Below are positions 8,686-17,061 of a stretch of DNA of 37,375 nucleotides, one piece after another. Location of the stretch: assembly GCA_029565915.1 (NCBI GenBank), contig JAKQNG010000124.1, forward strand, positions 1 through 37,375. The letters are read 5' to 3'. The position numbers and the translations under genes were made by a program. Within the stretch, counting starts at the first letter, position 1. Each line of letters opens with the position of its first letter. This DNA comes from Deltaproteobacteria bacterium. GTDB taxonomy: Bacteria; Myxococcota_A; Polyangia; JAAYKL01. The notes under the pieces are model-generated. The model saw nothing but the letters and a program-made list of their open reading frames with translations, ran no database searches and was not told the origin of the DNA.

Positions 8686-10929
8686 CTACAACAGCTGGTT
8701 GATGGTTTTCAGTAGTTCCGATCGGGTCAGTTCCTTCTTCACGATGTGCGCGTCCGCGCCGGCCTGCAGTCCCGCCGCGATATCGTCCTCCGAACCCAGG
8801 GACGTAATCAGCACCACCGGCAGCTTTTTCGTCCGATCGCGGGATTTGATGGCACGGGTGAGTTCGAACCCGTCCATGTTGGGCATCTGCACGTCGGACA
8901 GGACCAGATCGACTTGATGGTTGCCCAGCATCTGCAGGGCCTTCAGCCCGTCGGCGGCGGTGAGCACTTTGAAGCCCTCCGATTCCAGAAGGGTCTGCTG
9001 CATGGTGCGGATGGCAATGGAGTCGTCTACCACGAGGATGGTGGACGCCCGGCGGGTCGCGTGGATGGCGGCCATGCTGGAGGAGGCGGCGATGGTGCCG
9101 GTGGCGGAGCGGATCAGATCGCCCGGATTGAGGATGAGGCAGAGGCGACCAGTGCCCAGCAGAGCGAGACCCGACACGTTGGGCACCCGCTCGAGCAGGT
9201 CGCCCAGGGGTTTCACCACGAGCTGGGTGTATTCGTGAATCACGTCGAAGCCGAACGCATAGCGGCGATCGCCAAAGCGAATCACCGCGGCAAATTTTGT
9301 TTTCTGGTGATCGACGCCTTCTTCGCCGGCAAGGCCGAGAACTTCTTCAAAGGTGGTCAGCGGTACCTGCTCGTCGCCCACATCGATGATATCGCCGCCG
9401 CCCACCGTGCGAATGGCGCCTGCGGGGATCACCATGACCCGGGATACGTTTGAGGCAGGAACGGCCATGGTCTGTCGGGCGGACTCGAAGAGCAGGCATT
9501 TGACCGACGACATGGTGAGGGGCAGCCGCAGCAAAATGGTCGTGCCACTGCCGACGGTGCTCTGCATGCTCACTTCGCCGCCCAGGTGTTCAATGGTGTA
9601 TTTGACCACGTCGAGACCCACGCCGCGGCCTGAAATCTGTGAAATTTCCGCGCTGGTGGTGAAGCCGGGTTCAAAGAGATAGTCGAACAGCTGTTCGGTG
9701 GTGAGTTCGTTTGCCCGGGCCTGTTCCACGCCGTAGTTGGTGACGAGGGATGCGCGTACGCGGTCTACGTCGATGCCCCGTCCGTCATCGGAAATGGTGA
9801 GGGAAACGGCGTCGCCCATGTGGTGGGCGTCGATCCGCAGCTCTCCGGTGGGCGGTTTGCCGGCGGCCGCGCGCTCCTTTGGCGATTCGATGCCGTGGTC
9901 GATGGCATTCCGGATGAGGTGGATCATCGGCTTTTCGATGGCGTCGAGGATAGCCCGGTCGATGGCGTATTCGCCACCCGTCATCTGCAGGACAACCTGC
10001 TTGCCGGTGGTGCCGGCGGTTTCCCGCACCTGATTGCGCAAGGTCAAATGAAGGCTGGAAATGGGGGCGATGCGCAGCTCCCGCAGGGCTTCCTGGGACC
10101 TGGCAATGTGCTTGGTGAGTTCCCGATGATTGACGTCGAACTTGGCGGCGGCGGATTTGGCGAGAATGGACAGGTTGCGGGCCATGTCCAGCAACTCCAT
10201 GGCTTCTGCTTCAAATGGGGTTCCATCGAGCCGGTCGAGCAGAGTGGACAGTCCCGCACTGAGGCGATCGGCCTCGTGCAGGTTAGTGTTGAGATCGTGG
10301 CCGAGGGATTCAATCTGGAGGCTCGTTTCAAACAGCTCGCCGAACTGGGTGATGACCTGGTCGATGCGCTTTTCGGAGACGCGCACCAGCTCCTGCTTGT
10401 CGCCGCGATGGGATGCGGGTGCCCGGTCCTGAATCTTCGGGGAAGGCGGGGGGACTTTCGGGGATGGTGCCGCTTCTGCCGTTTCCCGGGCGGCGGGCAC
10501 CTGCAGGCCATCCGGCAGCGAAAATGCGGCGTTGAGGCCTGCTGCCACCGCATGCTCCCGATCCGAGAGCTGGCTGTCGTCGGGGGTGCTGTTGAATACG
10601 GCCTGTCGGATGGCCTCCAGAGCCTGCAGGAGCGCTTCGAGCTGCTTGCGACCAAGTTCGATGCGATGGGCACGTACGCTGCCGAGGGCGTCCTCGAAAC
10701 GATGGGCCAGCACAGCGACGCGATTGAAACCCAGTGTACCCGCAGAACCCTTCAGGCTGTGGGCATCCCGGAATGCCCGGTTGAGTCCGTCCTCCATGTT
10801 TTCGATGCTGCGGTCTTCCACGGAAAACAGCACTTCCGCGATGCCCTTGATGTGTTCCACCGCTTCGGAGCGGAAGACTTCGGAGAGCTGAGCCATCTGC
10901 TGCGGGGTGAGGTCGTTGTTGGCGCTCAT
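8686..10929 (-). CDS. cheA: CheA-type histidine kinase hybrid with C-terminal receiver (CheA-CheY fusion, FrzE-like)
   Basis: A 747-residue hybrid kinase. The HPt domain (about 10-110) has the phosphorylated His at H57 in FRDAHSLKGSAGTLGF. A Pro-rich linker (about 145-185) takes the place where a P2 CheY-binding domain would be. Then come the dimerisation helices, an HATPase with IRNAIDHGIE, DDGRGID and GRGVGLDVV, a CheW-like coupling domain (about 475-610), and a receiver domain (about 628-747) with LVLSDVQMPNMDG. The stop of cheW overlaps its start as ATGA. The lack of a clear P2 together with a fused receiver matches Myxococcus FrzE. The attached receiver may act as phosphate sink or internal regulator, while the free receiver at 13534-13929 may be the diffusible output. 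That division of labour is inference. Confidence 0.93.
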   Translation of the reverse strand: MSANNDLTPQQMAQLSEVFRSEAVEHIKGIAEVLFSVEDRSIENMEDGLNRAFRDAHSLKGSAGTLGFNRVAVLAHRFEDALGSVRAHRIELGRKQLEALLQALEAIRQAVFNSTPDDSQLSDREHAVAAGLNAAFSLPDGLQVPAARETAEAAPSPKVPPPSPKIQDRAPASHRGDKQELVRVSEKRIDQVITQFGELFETSLQIESLGHDLNTNLHEADRLSAGLSTLLDRLDGTPFEAEAMELLDMARNLSILAKSAAAKFDVNHRELTKHIARSQEALRELRIAPISSLHLTLRNQVRETAGTTGKQVVLQMTGGEYAIDRAILDAIEKPMIHLIRNAIDHGIESPKERAAAGKPPTGELRIDAHHMGDAVSLTISDDGRGIDVDRVRASLVTNYGVEQARANELTTEQLFDYLFEPGFTTSAEISQISGRGVGLDVVKYTIEHLGGEVSMQSTVGSGTTILLRLPLTMSSVKCLLFESARQTMAVPASNVSRVMVIPAGAIRTVGGGDIIDVGDEQVPLTTFEEVLGLAGEEGVDHQKTKFAAVIRFGDRRYAFGFDVIHEYTQLVVKPLGDLLERVPNVSGLALLGTGRLCLILNPGDLIRSATGTIAASSSMAAIHATRRASTILVVDDSIAIRTMQQTLLESEGFKVLTAADGLKALQMLGNHQVDLVLSDVQMPNMDGFELTRAIKSRDRTKKLPVVLITSLGSEDDIAAGLQAGADAHIVKKELTRSELLKTINQLL

Positions 10930-11465
10930 GGCTGTCCCTCGATCCGGGTGGTACCGAAGCCTTCGGACGACACGATCCGGTCCATGTCCAGCAGGGCCAT
11001 GCCATCGGGCGTTACGCCCATCAGGTAGGGCGCGACGGCCCGCACGTAGTTATCCGGTACTGGACGCAGTTGGGATTTGATCAGTGGCTGCACGCCTTCC
11101 ACGTCTTCCACCTGCAGGGCGAAGGTTTTGCGGCGGGCGGTGACGACCACTGCGAGATCTTCGTCGATGAGGCCCTCGGTCTGCGGAAAGAAGAAAAAGC
11201 GCAGGCTGACCAGGGCTGTGGTGGCGCCCCGGCGGCGGATGACCCCGGGAATATGCCGCGGCGTGCCGGGCACGGGCATGATGTCGAAGATGCGCAGGAC
11301 CGCATCCACGCAGGAAAGGTTCACCGCATAGCGCGTGCCGATGGCGCGGAAGACGAGTACGTTAGTCGTTTCGCTGCGATCCCCTTCTTCGCGGATGGGC
11401 TCCGCGAGGCGCAGGGCGCGTTCCTTCAGCACCGTGTTTTCGATCTCCTTCAACTTGTCGTCCAT
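10926..11465 (-). CDS. cheW: CheW-like coupling protein (copy 2)
   Basis: A 179-residue CheW-domain protein that links chemoreceptors to CheA. After an N-terminal helical extension of about 35 residues, the SH3-like fold starts at VLVFRAIGTRYAVNL. PVPGTPRHIPGVIRRRG is the typical CheW turn, and SLRFFF and VVVTARRKTFALQVEDVEGV follow. Its stop overlaps the cheA start (ATGA) and it begins 1 base after the cheR stop, so it belongs to the operon. It differs clearly from the other CheW in the cluster, suggesting the two couple different partners, as FrzA and FrzB do. Confidence 0.88.
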   Translation of the reverse strand: MDDKLKEIENTVLKERALRLAEPIREEGDRSETTNVLVFRAIGTRYAVNLSCVDAVLRIFDIMPVPGTPRHIPGVIRRRGATTALVSLRFFFFPQTEGLIDEDLAVVVTARRKTFALQVEDVEGVQPLIKSQLRPVPDNYVRAVAPYLMGVTPDGMALLDMDRIVSSEGFGTTRIEGQP

Positions 11466-11466
11466 G

Positions 11467-12900
11467 CTACAACTCCAGTTCCTTCAGCCGCTCCGCAGCG
11501 ATTTCCGCCAGCCGGCCCGACGTGATGCCTCCTCCTTCGGGAAGCTCCAACGACGGAAGCAGGCGGTTGGCAAGAGCGCAGGTGTTCTGGTAAGCCCGCC
11601 GCGCGGTGAGGGTATCGCCGGTGCGCTCGCAGATGACCGCCTGGTAGTAGTGTCCGATGACAAAATCCTTGTTGAGAAAGATGGCCTGTTTCAGGAAACG
11701 CAGAGCTTCCTCCGTGTCGTTGCGCTGGTCTTCGAGGAGGGCGGCGAGAAAGAAGACCCGGTAATCGAGGCGTCCCTTCTGTTGTCGCAGGGGAACGAGC
11801 AGTGCCTGCGCCCGTTCGATATCACTGTCGATGATGAGGTCCCGCACCAGGGCCAGCTCGTCATCCAGATCGGTCTTCCAGGAAGGCGGCGGTGGAGGGG
11901 GAGAAATGGCCGAACGGGCAGGTGCAGCCGGTCCAGCGGAGGTGCGCCCCCGACGGGGCGGCGGCACCGACGGAAACTTCGTAAGCGGTCGAAGGGTCGG
12001 AAACTCGCCGATGCCGGGGATGAGCGACAGCAGGTGCGCCGATGCGGTCCGTTCGGCCATCCGGTCATCCCGGTGGTAATAGTACGTGGCATGGGAGTAA
12101 ATCGTTTCCATTTTTTCGTGCTGGGGAAACGACTCGGAATGGCCGAGCATCAGATAGCCGCCGTCGCGCAGGGCCATGGCGAACCCCCGGCAGATTTGCG
12201 CCGACAGGGCGTGGGTAAAATAGATCAGCACGTTGCGGCACAGGATCAGATCCATGTCGCGGAACTCCGCCGGGATGTCCGCGGGAATCGTGGAGAGATT
12301 GAAGTGCCGGAATGACACCCGGTTGCGGATGTCTTCGCGCAGGGTGTACTCGTTGCGGCCCGCGTTGGAAAAATAGCGTTCCATGATGTCTTTTTCCACG
12401 CCGCGGAAAGACCAGCTGCCCCATCGGGCGGCCTTCGCCTTGTCGAGATAATCCGTATTGATGTCGGACGCGACGATTTGTACGTTCCAGTCCCGCAGGG
12501 ACGGAAATTCCCGGTCGAACAGAATGGCCAGTGAGTAGGGCTCTTCTCCGGTGGCGCATCCGGCGCTCCAGCATCGCAGGGTGCGGCTGTCCGCCCGCCG
12601 GGCGATCAGGTCGGGAAGAATTCGTTCCGTCAGGGCGGCGAAGTGGGGGTGGTTCCGGAAAAAGTAGCTTTCGCCGATGGTGAGCCGGTTGAGGATGAGC
12701 TGCCGGAAACTGTCGGACGATGCAATCCGCCGGACAAAAATATCCGCACCTCCCGCCCGGGTGATTTCGTCGCCGATGCGGAAGGCGATTTCCTGATCCT
12801 TGCGGGGCGACAGGCAAAGGCCGGTTCGCTCTTCCATGATGCGGAGGAATTCCGTCAGTGCTTCGGGATGCAGGATCGGTGAGGTGGACGCATGTTTCAT
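11467..12900 (-). CDS. cheR: CheR methyltransferase with C-terminal tetratricopeptide-like region
   Basis: A 477-residue protein. The first 270 residues are a chemoreceptor glutamate methyltransferase: an N-terminal helical domain, the SAM-binding motif CWSAGCATGEEPYSLAI, IVASDINTDYLDKAK, and DLILCRNVLIYF. After a Pro-rich linker (about 310-345) there are helical repeats (about 350-450) of TPR character, including DYRVFFLAALLEDQRND and FVIGHYYQAVICERTGD. CheR with C-terminal TPRs is typical of Frz-type systems (FrzF), where the TPRs control which receptor sites are methylated. The start is the ATG at 12900, ten bases after the upstream stop. An in-frame codon at 12933 would overlap the upstream gene. 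Confidence 0.9.
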   Translation of the reverse strand: MKHASTSPILHPEALTEFLRIMEERTGLCLSPRKDQEIAFRIGDEITRAGGADIFVRRIASSDSFRQLILNRLTIGESYFFRNHPHFAALTERILPDLIARRADSRTLRCWSAGCATGEEPYSLAILFDREFPSLRDWNVQIVASDINTDYLDKAKAARWGSWSFRGVEKDIMERYFSNAGRNEYTLREDIRNRVSFRHFNLSTIPADIPAEFRDMDLILCRNVLIYFTHALSAQICRGFAMALRDGGYLMLGHSESFPQHEKMETIYSHATYYYHRDDRMAERTASAHLLSLIPGIGEFPTLRPLTKFPSVPPPRRGRTSAGPAAPARSAISPPPPPPSWKTDLDDELALVRDLIIDSDIERAQALLVPLRQQKGRLDYRVFFLAALLEDQRNDTEEALRFLKQAIFLNKDFVIGHYYQAVICERTGDTLTARRAYQNTCALANRLLPSLELPEGGGITSGRLAEIAAERLKELEL

Positions 12901-12910
12901 GGTCCGACCG

Positions 12911-13531
12911 TCAAGGTTGCGGCGTTGCGGCATCCGCCTGCAGGGCAGCGCCGAGGTGGAGGCCCGCGGATATCCAGACGGGGTCGATGATGAGGGCGGT
13001 GCGGGTGCTGTCCATCCGCAGCATGCCGCTGGTTCGCAGAATGCCGGGCAGCACCCGGTCGGTCATGGTGATGTCTTCCGGTCGGACCGTGACCACTTCC
13101 AGGGCTTCATCGGCCTTCAGGGCAAAGAGTCGTCCCTCCGCGCGGCACACCACCAGCACCTGTGAGATGGCGGGCAGGACATCCGGCGCACCGGTCAGCT
13201 CGTCGAGTCGAATGACGGCGATGATTTCCGCGTGGTAGTTCACCAGCCCGGCAATGGCGGGCACGGGTCGCGGCAACGGAATCAGCTCGGGCATCTCGAC
13301 CACTTCCTCCACGTGCAGCAGCGGCGCAGCCAGCGGTTGTCCACCCGTGCGCAACAGAAGAAACGACAGGTCTGACGACAGTGCGGTGCCGCCGCCGGCG
13401 GAGTCCATGAGCAGCCGCTGCTTGAGGGCGATTAACTGGTCTTCCAGTGAGCGGATTTCCCGGACGCTGCGGGTGAGGGCGTCTTCTTTTTGTGAGGCAT
13501 CCGCCGCCATGGTTGCGTCGTCCCCGGCCAT
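12911..13531 (-). CDS. cheW: CheW-like coupling protein (copy 1) with N-terminal coiled coil
   Basis: A 206-residue protein. A short acidic leader and a coiled-coil heptad stretch (about 22-43, SVREIRSLEDQLIALKQRLL) precede a CheW domain starting at LSFLLLRTGGQPLAAPLLHVEEV. The domain contains LPRPVPAIAGLVNYHAEIIAV, slightly diverged from the usual GL.N.RG form. The start at 13531 lies 2 bases after the stop of the receiver gene. A second in-frame ATG at 13510 is possible. The open frame extends upstream without stops to 13741, but that part overlaps the receiver gene and is not expected to be translated. The coiled coil may add an oligomerisation or partner-binding surface. Confidence 0.85.
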   Translation of the reverse strand: MAGDDATMAADASQKEDALTRSVREIRSLEDQLIALKQRLLMDSAGGGTALSSDLSFLLLRTGGQPLAAPLLHVEEVVEMPELIPLPRPVPAIAGLVNYHAEIIAVIRLDELTGAPDVLPAISQVLVVCRAEGRLFALKADEALEVVTVRPEDITMTDRVLPGILRTSGMLRMDSTRTALIIDPVWISAGLHLGAALQADAATPQP

Positions 13532-13533
13532 GG

Positions 13534-13929
<396 letters not shown>

Positions 13930-13960
13930 GGGCAGTGTTTCTCCTGCGATTCAATTGACA

Positions 13961-13989
13961 AATATTCGCGAACAACGGCTGTCCGTCAA
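13961..13989 (-). promoter_or_regulatory. Candidate sigma-70 promoter of the che operon
   Basis: On the minus strand TTGACG (13984-13989) is followed after exactly 17 bases by AATATT (13961-13966), matching the -35 and -10 consensus at 5/6 and 4/6 positions. Transcription would begin about 25 bases upstream of the receiver-gene ATG at 13929. The same 246-base gap must also hold the start of the divergent MCP gene, for which I see no clear consensus promoter. Confidence 0.45.
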
Positions 13990-14175
13990 ATGAACCTCTC
14001 ACAGATTGTTGAAAAATTCATGGAATTTTCCATCGTTCAGCAAGGCAATCGGCGGAATTGCGGATCATCTTCCCACCCGGCGGTAAGGGGCAGGGGAAAA
14101 TCGGCGTGCATGTGTAATCATATCTGCTAAACTTCCCCGGACAGACGGATTTTGCAGACAGCAGGAGAGAACCGG

Positions 14176-15813
14176 ATGGAACGCAGACTGACCCTCGCCC
14201 AGAAACTGACCATGTTCATTGCGGTCTCCGTCATCGGAATGTCCGCCATCGTTTTTGTCTTCTTCTTCGCCTACTTCCAGCCGGGGGCAGACCGGATCAC
14301 CACGGATTCCGTCCAGCGGGGTGCCGAGTCCAGCGCCCTCGTGTATGCCAGTCGATGGAACTACGACATCATCACAGCAAAAGTGATGGCGTCGGAGGGG
14401 AATGCGGACGGCACCCTCGAAAGGAACATCTCCGCGGTGTTGCAGGAGAGCCCGGTCATCGTGGGAATGGCGGTGTTCGCAAAGAAGGATTCTGCGGCCG
14501 ATGCCCGGTTGCTGAAGGACAGTCATTTCATGATGATTGCACAGAAATCCCGGGAAGAACTGAATGTCACCCGGTTTCTGTCGACCGTGAAGGATTTCAG
14601 GGAATCCCGCAGCCTGATCATGAACGATTACGTGTTCAGCGGTGCGCCGGTGATGGTGGAAGATCAGGTGGAAGGATATCTCGTCTATGTGGAATCCATG
14701 AAGAAGTACAACGAGTTTCAGGCCCGCTTCTCGGTGGGCATGACGCTGCTGCTGATCTGTTTCATGGTCATCCAGCTCGTCGCCGTGTTTGTCGTCGGAA
14801 ACCGCGCCGTGCGCCCCATCAAGACTCTGGCCGACACGGCGTCCAAAATTGCGGCAGGGGATCTGTCGCAGACCATTGATATCGACAAGTCGGAGGTGGC
14901 CGAAACCGCCATTTTATCCGCGTCCATCCGCGACATGTCCCGGGCCATCAACGAACAGGTGACGCTCATCAAGGAGCTGACCCAGAACGTGTCGTCCGTT
15001 TCCAGAGATGTGTCCAGGGCCATGAGTCACATGGCCGGTTCTGCCGCGGAGCAGGCCGCCGCCGTCTCCGAAACCGCCACCACCGTGGAGGAAATGGAAA
15101 AGACCGGAAAGAACGTGGCCGGCGCCGTGAAGCGCGTCGTGGATGCGGCGGAGCGGAGCGCGGAGGCCTCCAACCGGGGCCGGGATGCGGTGGACGCGGC
15201 GAGCAGCATCATCATCCGCATCAAGGAGGACTCCGGCAACATTTCCCGGCACAGCCGCGCGCTGCTGTCCAACGTGGAGGAAATCGGCAACATCATCAAC
15301 TCGGTGAATGCCATTTCCGAACAGTCCAAAATTCTGGCGGTGAACGCGTCCATCGAAGCGGCCAAAGCCGGGGAATTCGGTGCCGGGTTTGCCGTCGTGG
15401 CGCAGGAAGTGAAGAACCTGGCCGGACAGTCCAAGGAAGCGACGGAGCAGATTACCCACACACTGACGTCCATCCGGCAGGCCATCGAAAACATGGTCCG
15501 CATGGCCAGGGACGGCGAAGAGCGCACCGTCCAGGGCGTGTCCCAGATCGCCAGCACCGGCGCCATCGTCAACGATCTGAGCGAGGCCATCCAGGAGGCC
15601 TCCATGGTGGCCGCCGAAATTGACTCGGCCGTCAGCCAGCAGGCCATGGGGCTCTCCCAGATCGCCACCGCCATGGACGAAATCAACGCCAGCGCCGCCG
15701 AGAATCAGGATATCTCCCATCAGATGGAGCAGAGCACCGCCCAGATTTCCAACTCCCTCGAAGAACTGGCCGTTCTCGTGGACGTCTGGAATACCACGGA
15801 AGCGAAGAAGTAG
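14176..15813 (+). CDS. Methyl-accepting chemotaxis protein with periplasmic sensor domain
   Basis: A 545-residue transmembrane chemoreceptor. TM1 spans about 13-36, a sensor region of about 150 residues follows, and TM2 (about 187-208, LLLICFMVIQLVAVFVV) leads into a HAMP domain (about 210-265, NRAVRPIKTLADTASKIAAGDLS split across its two helices). The long cytoplasmic coiled coil has the conserved kinase-control tip with NASIEAAKAGEFGAGFAVVA. The protein ends in EAKK, without the CheR-tethering pentapeptide seen in enteric receptors. The start is the ATG at 14176, with AGGAGAG about 8 bases upstream; an earlier in-frame codon lacks this. Its divergent placement beside the che operon makes it the likely receptor. 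The ligand is unknown. FrzCD of Myxococcus is soluble, so this receptor differs in being membrane-bound. Confidence 0.92.
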   Translation: MERRLTLAQKLTMFIAVSVIGMSAIVFVFFFAYFQPGADRITTDSVQRGAESSALVYASRWNYDIITAKVMASEGNADGTLERNISAVLQESPVIVGMAVFAKKDSAADARLLKDSHFMMIAQKSREELNVTRFLSTVKDFRESRSLIMNDYVFSGAPVMVEDQVEGYLVYVESMKKYNEFQARFSVGMTLLLICFMVIQLVAVFVVGNRAVRPIKTLADTASKIAAGDLSQTIDIDKSEVAETAILSASIRDMSRAINEQVTLIKELTQNVSSVSRDVSRAMSHMAGSAAEQAAAVSETATTVEEMEKTGKNVAGAVKRVVDAAERSAEASNRGRDAVDAASSIIIRIKEDSGNISRHSRALLSNVEEIGNIINSVNAISEQSKILAVNASIEAAKAGEFGAGFAVVAQEVKNLAGQSKEATEQITHTLTSIRQAIENMVRMARDGEERTVQGVSQIASTGAIVNDLSEAIQEASMVAAEIDSAVSQQAMGLSQIATAMDEINASAAENQDISHQMEQSTAQISNSLEELAVLVDVWNTTEAKK

Positions 15814-15834
15814 CGGATTTTCCGGCTGGTGTCC

Positions 15835-17061
15835 CTATTCGATGGCGATGACCCGGATCATGCCCCCGTACAGGTGTGAAGTGGTCAGAACGAAGTAGGT
15901 GTCCCCCACGGGCAGCGCGGCCAGAGGCGTGCCTGGAAGCTCCGCAATGCGGCAGGCATAGCCGTCCTCGTCCGGGCGGATGGACGCGGCAAACACCTCT
16001 CCAGTGGCCGAAAGGGCGTTGAAGTGCGCATAGGACTGGGCAAAGTAATTGATCGCCAGAACCGTTTCCGTGCCGATGGCGCATTCGATGAAATCGACCC
16101 CGTCGATGGATGCGTGGACGAATGTGCCCTGCTCGCCCACGGCGGTGAAGCGGCCGCCATCCCTGTGCACGCTGACAGCGAGGAGATCGGCCGGCGTCCT
16201 GCGGCTCATGGTGTCGTCCCATCCGGATTCGTCGCCCAGCAGGATGAGTCCGTCGTCTCCGACCAGGAGAAACACCGGCACGTCGTTGCGCAGGGCGATG
16301 CCCAGTCCCCGGATGGTCGCGCCCGGGTTTTCGAGTACGGTCTCCCAGCCGGTGCCATCGAAGCAGTAGAGGCCGTCGCCGAACAGGCAGAGGCGGAGGA
16401 GTCGATCATCAGACACGAGGGATTTCTGTTGCAGCCAGACGGCCCGGTGCAGGTTGGCGGCCACGGTCAGCCGGGTTCCGCTTACGGGCTGGAGGGTGGC
16501 ATTGCCGGGGGCCGAATCGGGCACGCCGAACATTTCGTAACCGCTGTCGTCGGCAAAGAACGCCAGCTTTCGATAGCCCGTGTTCAGGATGGGTTCGTGG
16601 GCGGCCACCACGGCAACGGGGCGGCGGGCTTCCGCGTTCTGCGGCAGTGTGGCGAGGGTGGCATAGTCCAGCGCGTCCCTTGTAAATCCCGATTCGTCAA
16701 AGTCCCAGACGATGACCAGGGGATCGTCATCCCCGTCCACGGTCCTCGTGGCCAGAATCGTGTTGATGCCCATGTCGAGAAATCGGACCGGCGGCTCGAA
16801 CCACTCGGCCCGCAGCGCATAATTCTGTACTTCATAAAAATCGTCGTCGCTGCATCCCGTGGACAGGGTGGATGGACAGACATGAATCACCGTGTCCGTG
16901 TCTTCCGTGTCCGTTGTGTCCAGCGGGTCGCCCGTGTCCGTGGTCCCGGGTTCAGCCGTGTCGTTGGACAGGGTGGGTGCCGGCAGGAGCGGGCCTTCCT
17001 CGAGCCCCGGTCCACAGGCGGTGCAGAGGACGAACAGCAGTGGGAAAACGATGCGGCTCAT
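15835..17061 (-). CDS. Lipoprotein with acidic Thr/Asp linker, possible beta-propeller
   Basis: A 408-residue probable lipoprotein. The N-terminus MSRIVFPLLFVLCTACGPG has a signal peptide and a lipobox ending at C16. Residues about 30-60 are a low-complexity linker rich in T, D, E and P (TTDTGDPLDTTDTEDTDT), a style seen in surface lipoproteins of Deltaproteobacteria. The rest is beta-rich with recurring blocks such as FTAVGEQGTFVHASIDGVDF and VFLLVGDDGLILLGDE, suggesting BNR- or propeller-like blades. I do not recognise the family. The ATG at 17061 overlaps the stop of the caspase gene (ATGA), which sets the start and ties it to that operon. It converges with the MCP gene, 21 bases apart. 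It may be a surface partner or substrate of the caspase-barrel protein. Confidence 0.8.
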   Translation of the reverse strand: MSRIVFPLLFVLCTACGPGLEEGPLLPAPTLSNDTAEPGTTDTGDPLDTTDTEDTDTVIHVCPSTLSTGCSDDDFYEVQNYALRAEWFEPPVRFLDMGINTILATRTVDGDDDPLVIVWDFDESGFTRDALDYATLATLPQNAEARRPVAVVAAHEPILNTGYRKLAFFADDSGYEMFGVPDSAPGNATLQPVSGTRLTVAANLHRAVWLQQKSLVSDDRLLRLCLFGDGLYCFDGTGWETVLENPGATIRGLGIALRNDVPVFLLVGDDGLILLGDESGWDDTMSRRTPADLLAVSVHRDGGRFTAVGEQGTFVHASIDGVDFIECAIGTETVLAINYFAQSYAHFNALSATGEVFAASIRPDEDGYACRIAELPGTPLAALPVGDTYFVLTTSHLYGGMIRVIAIE

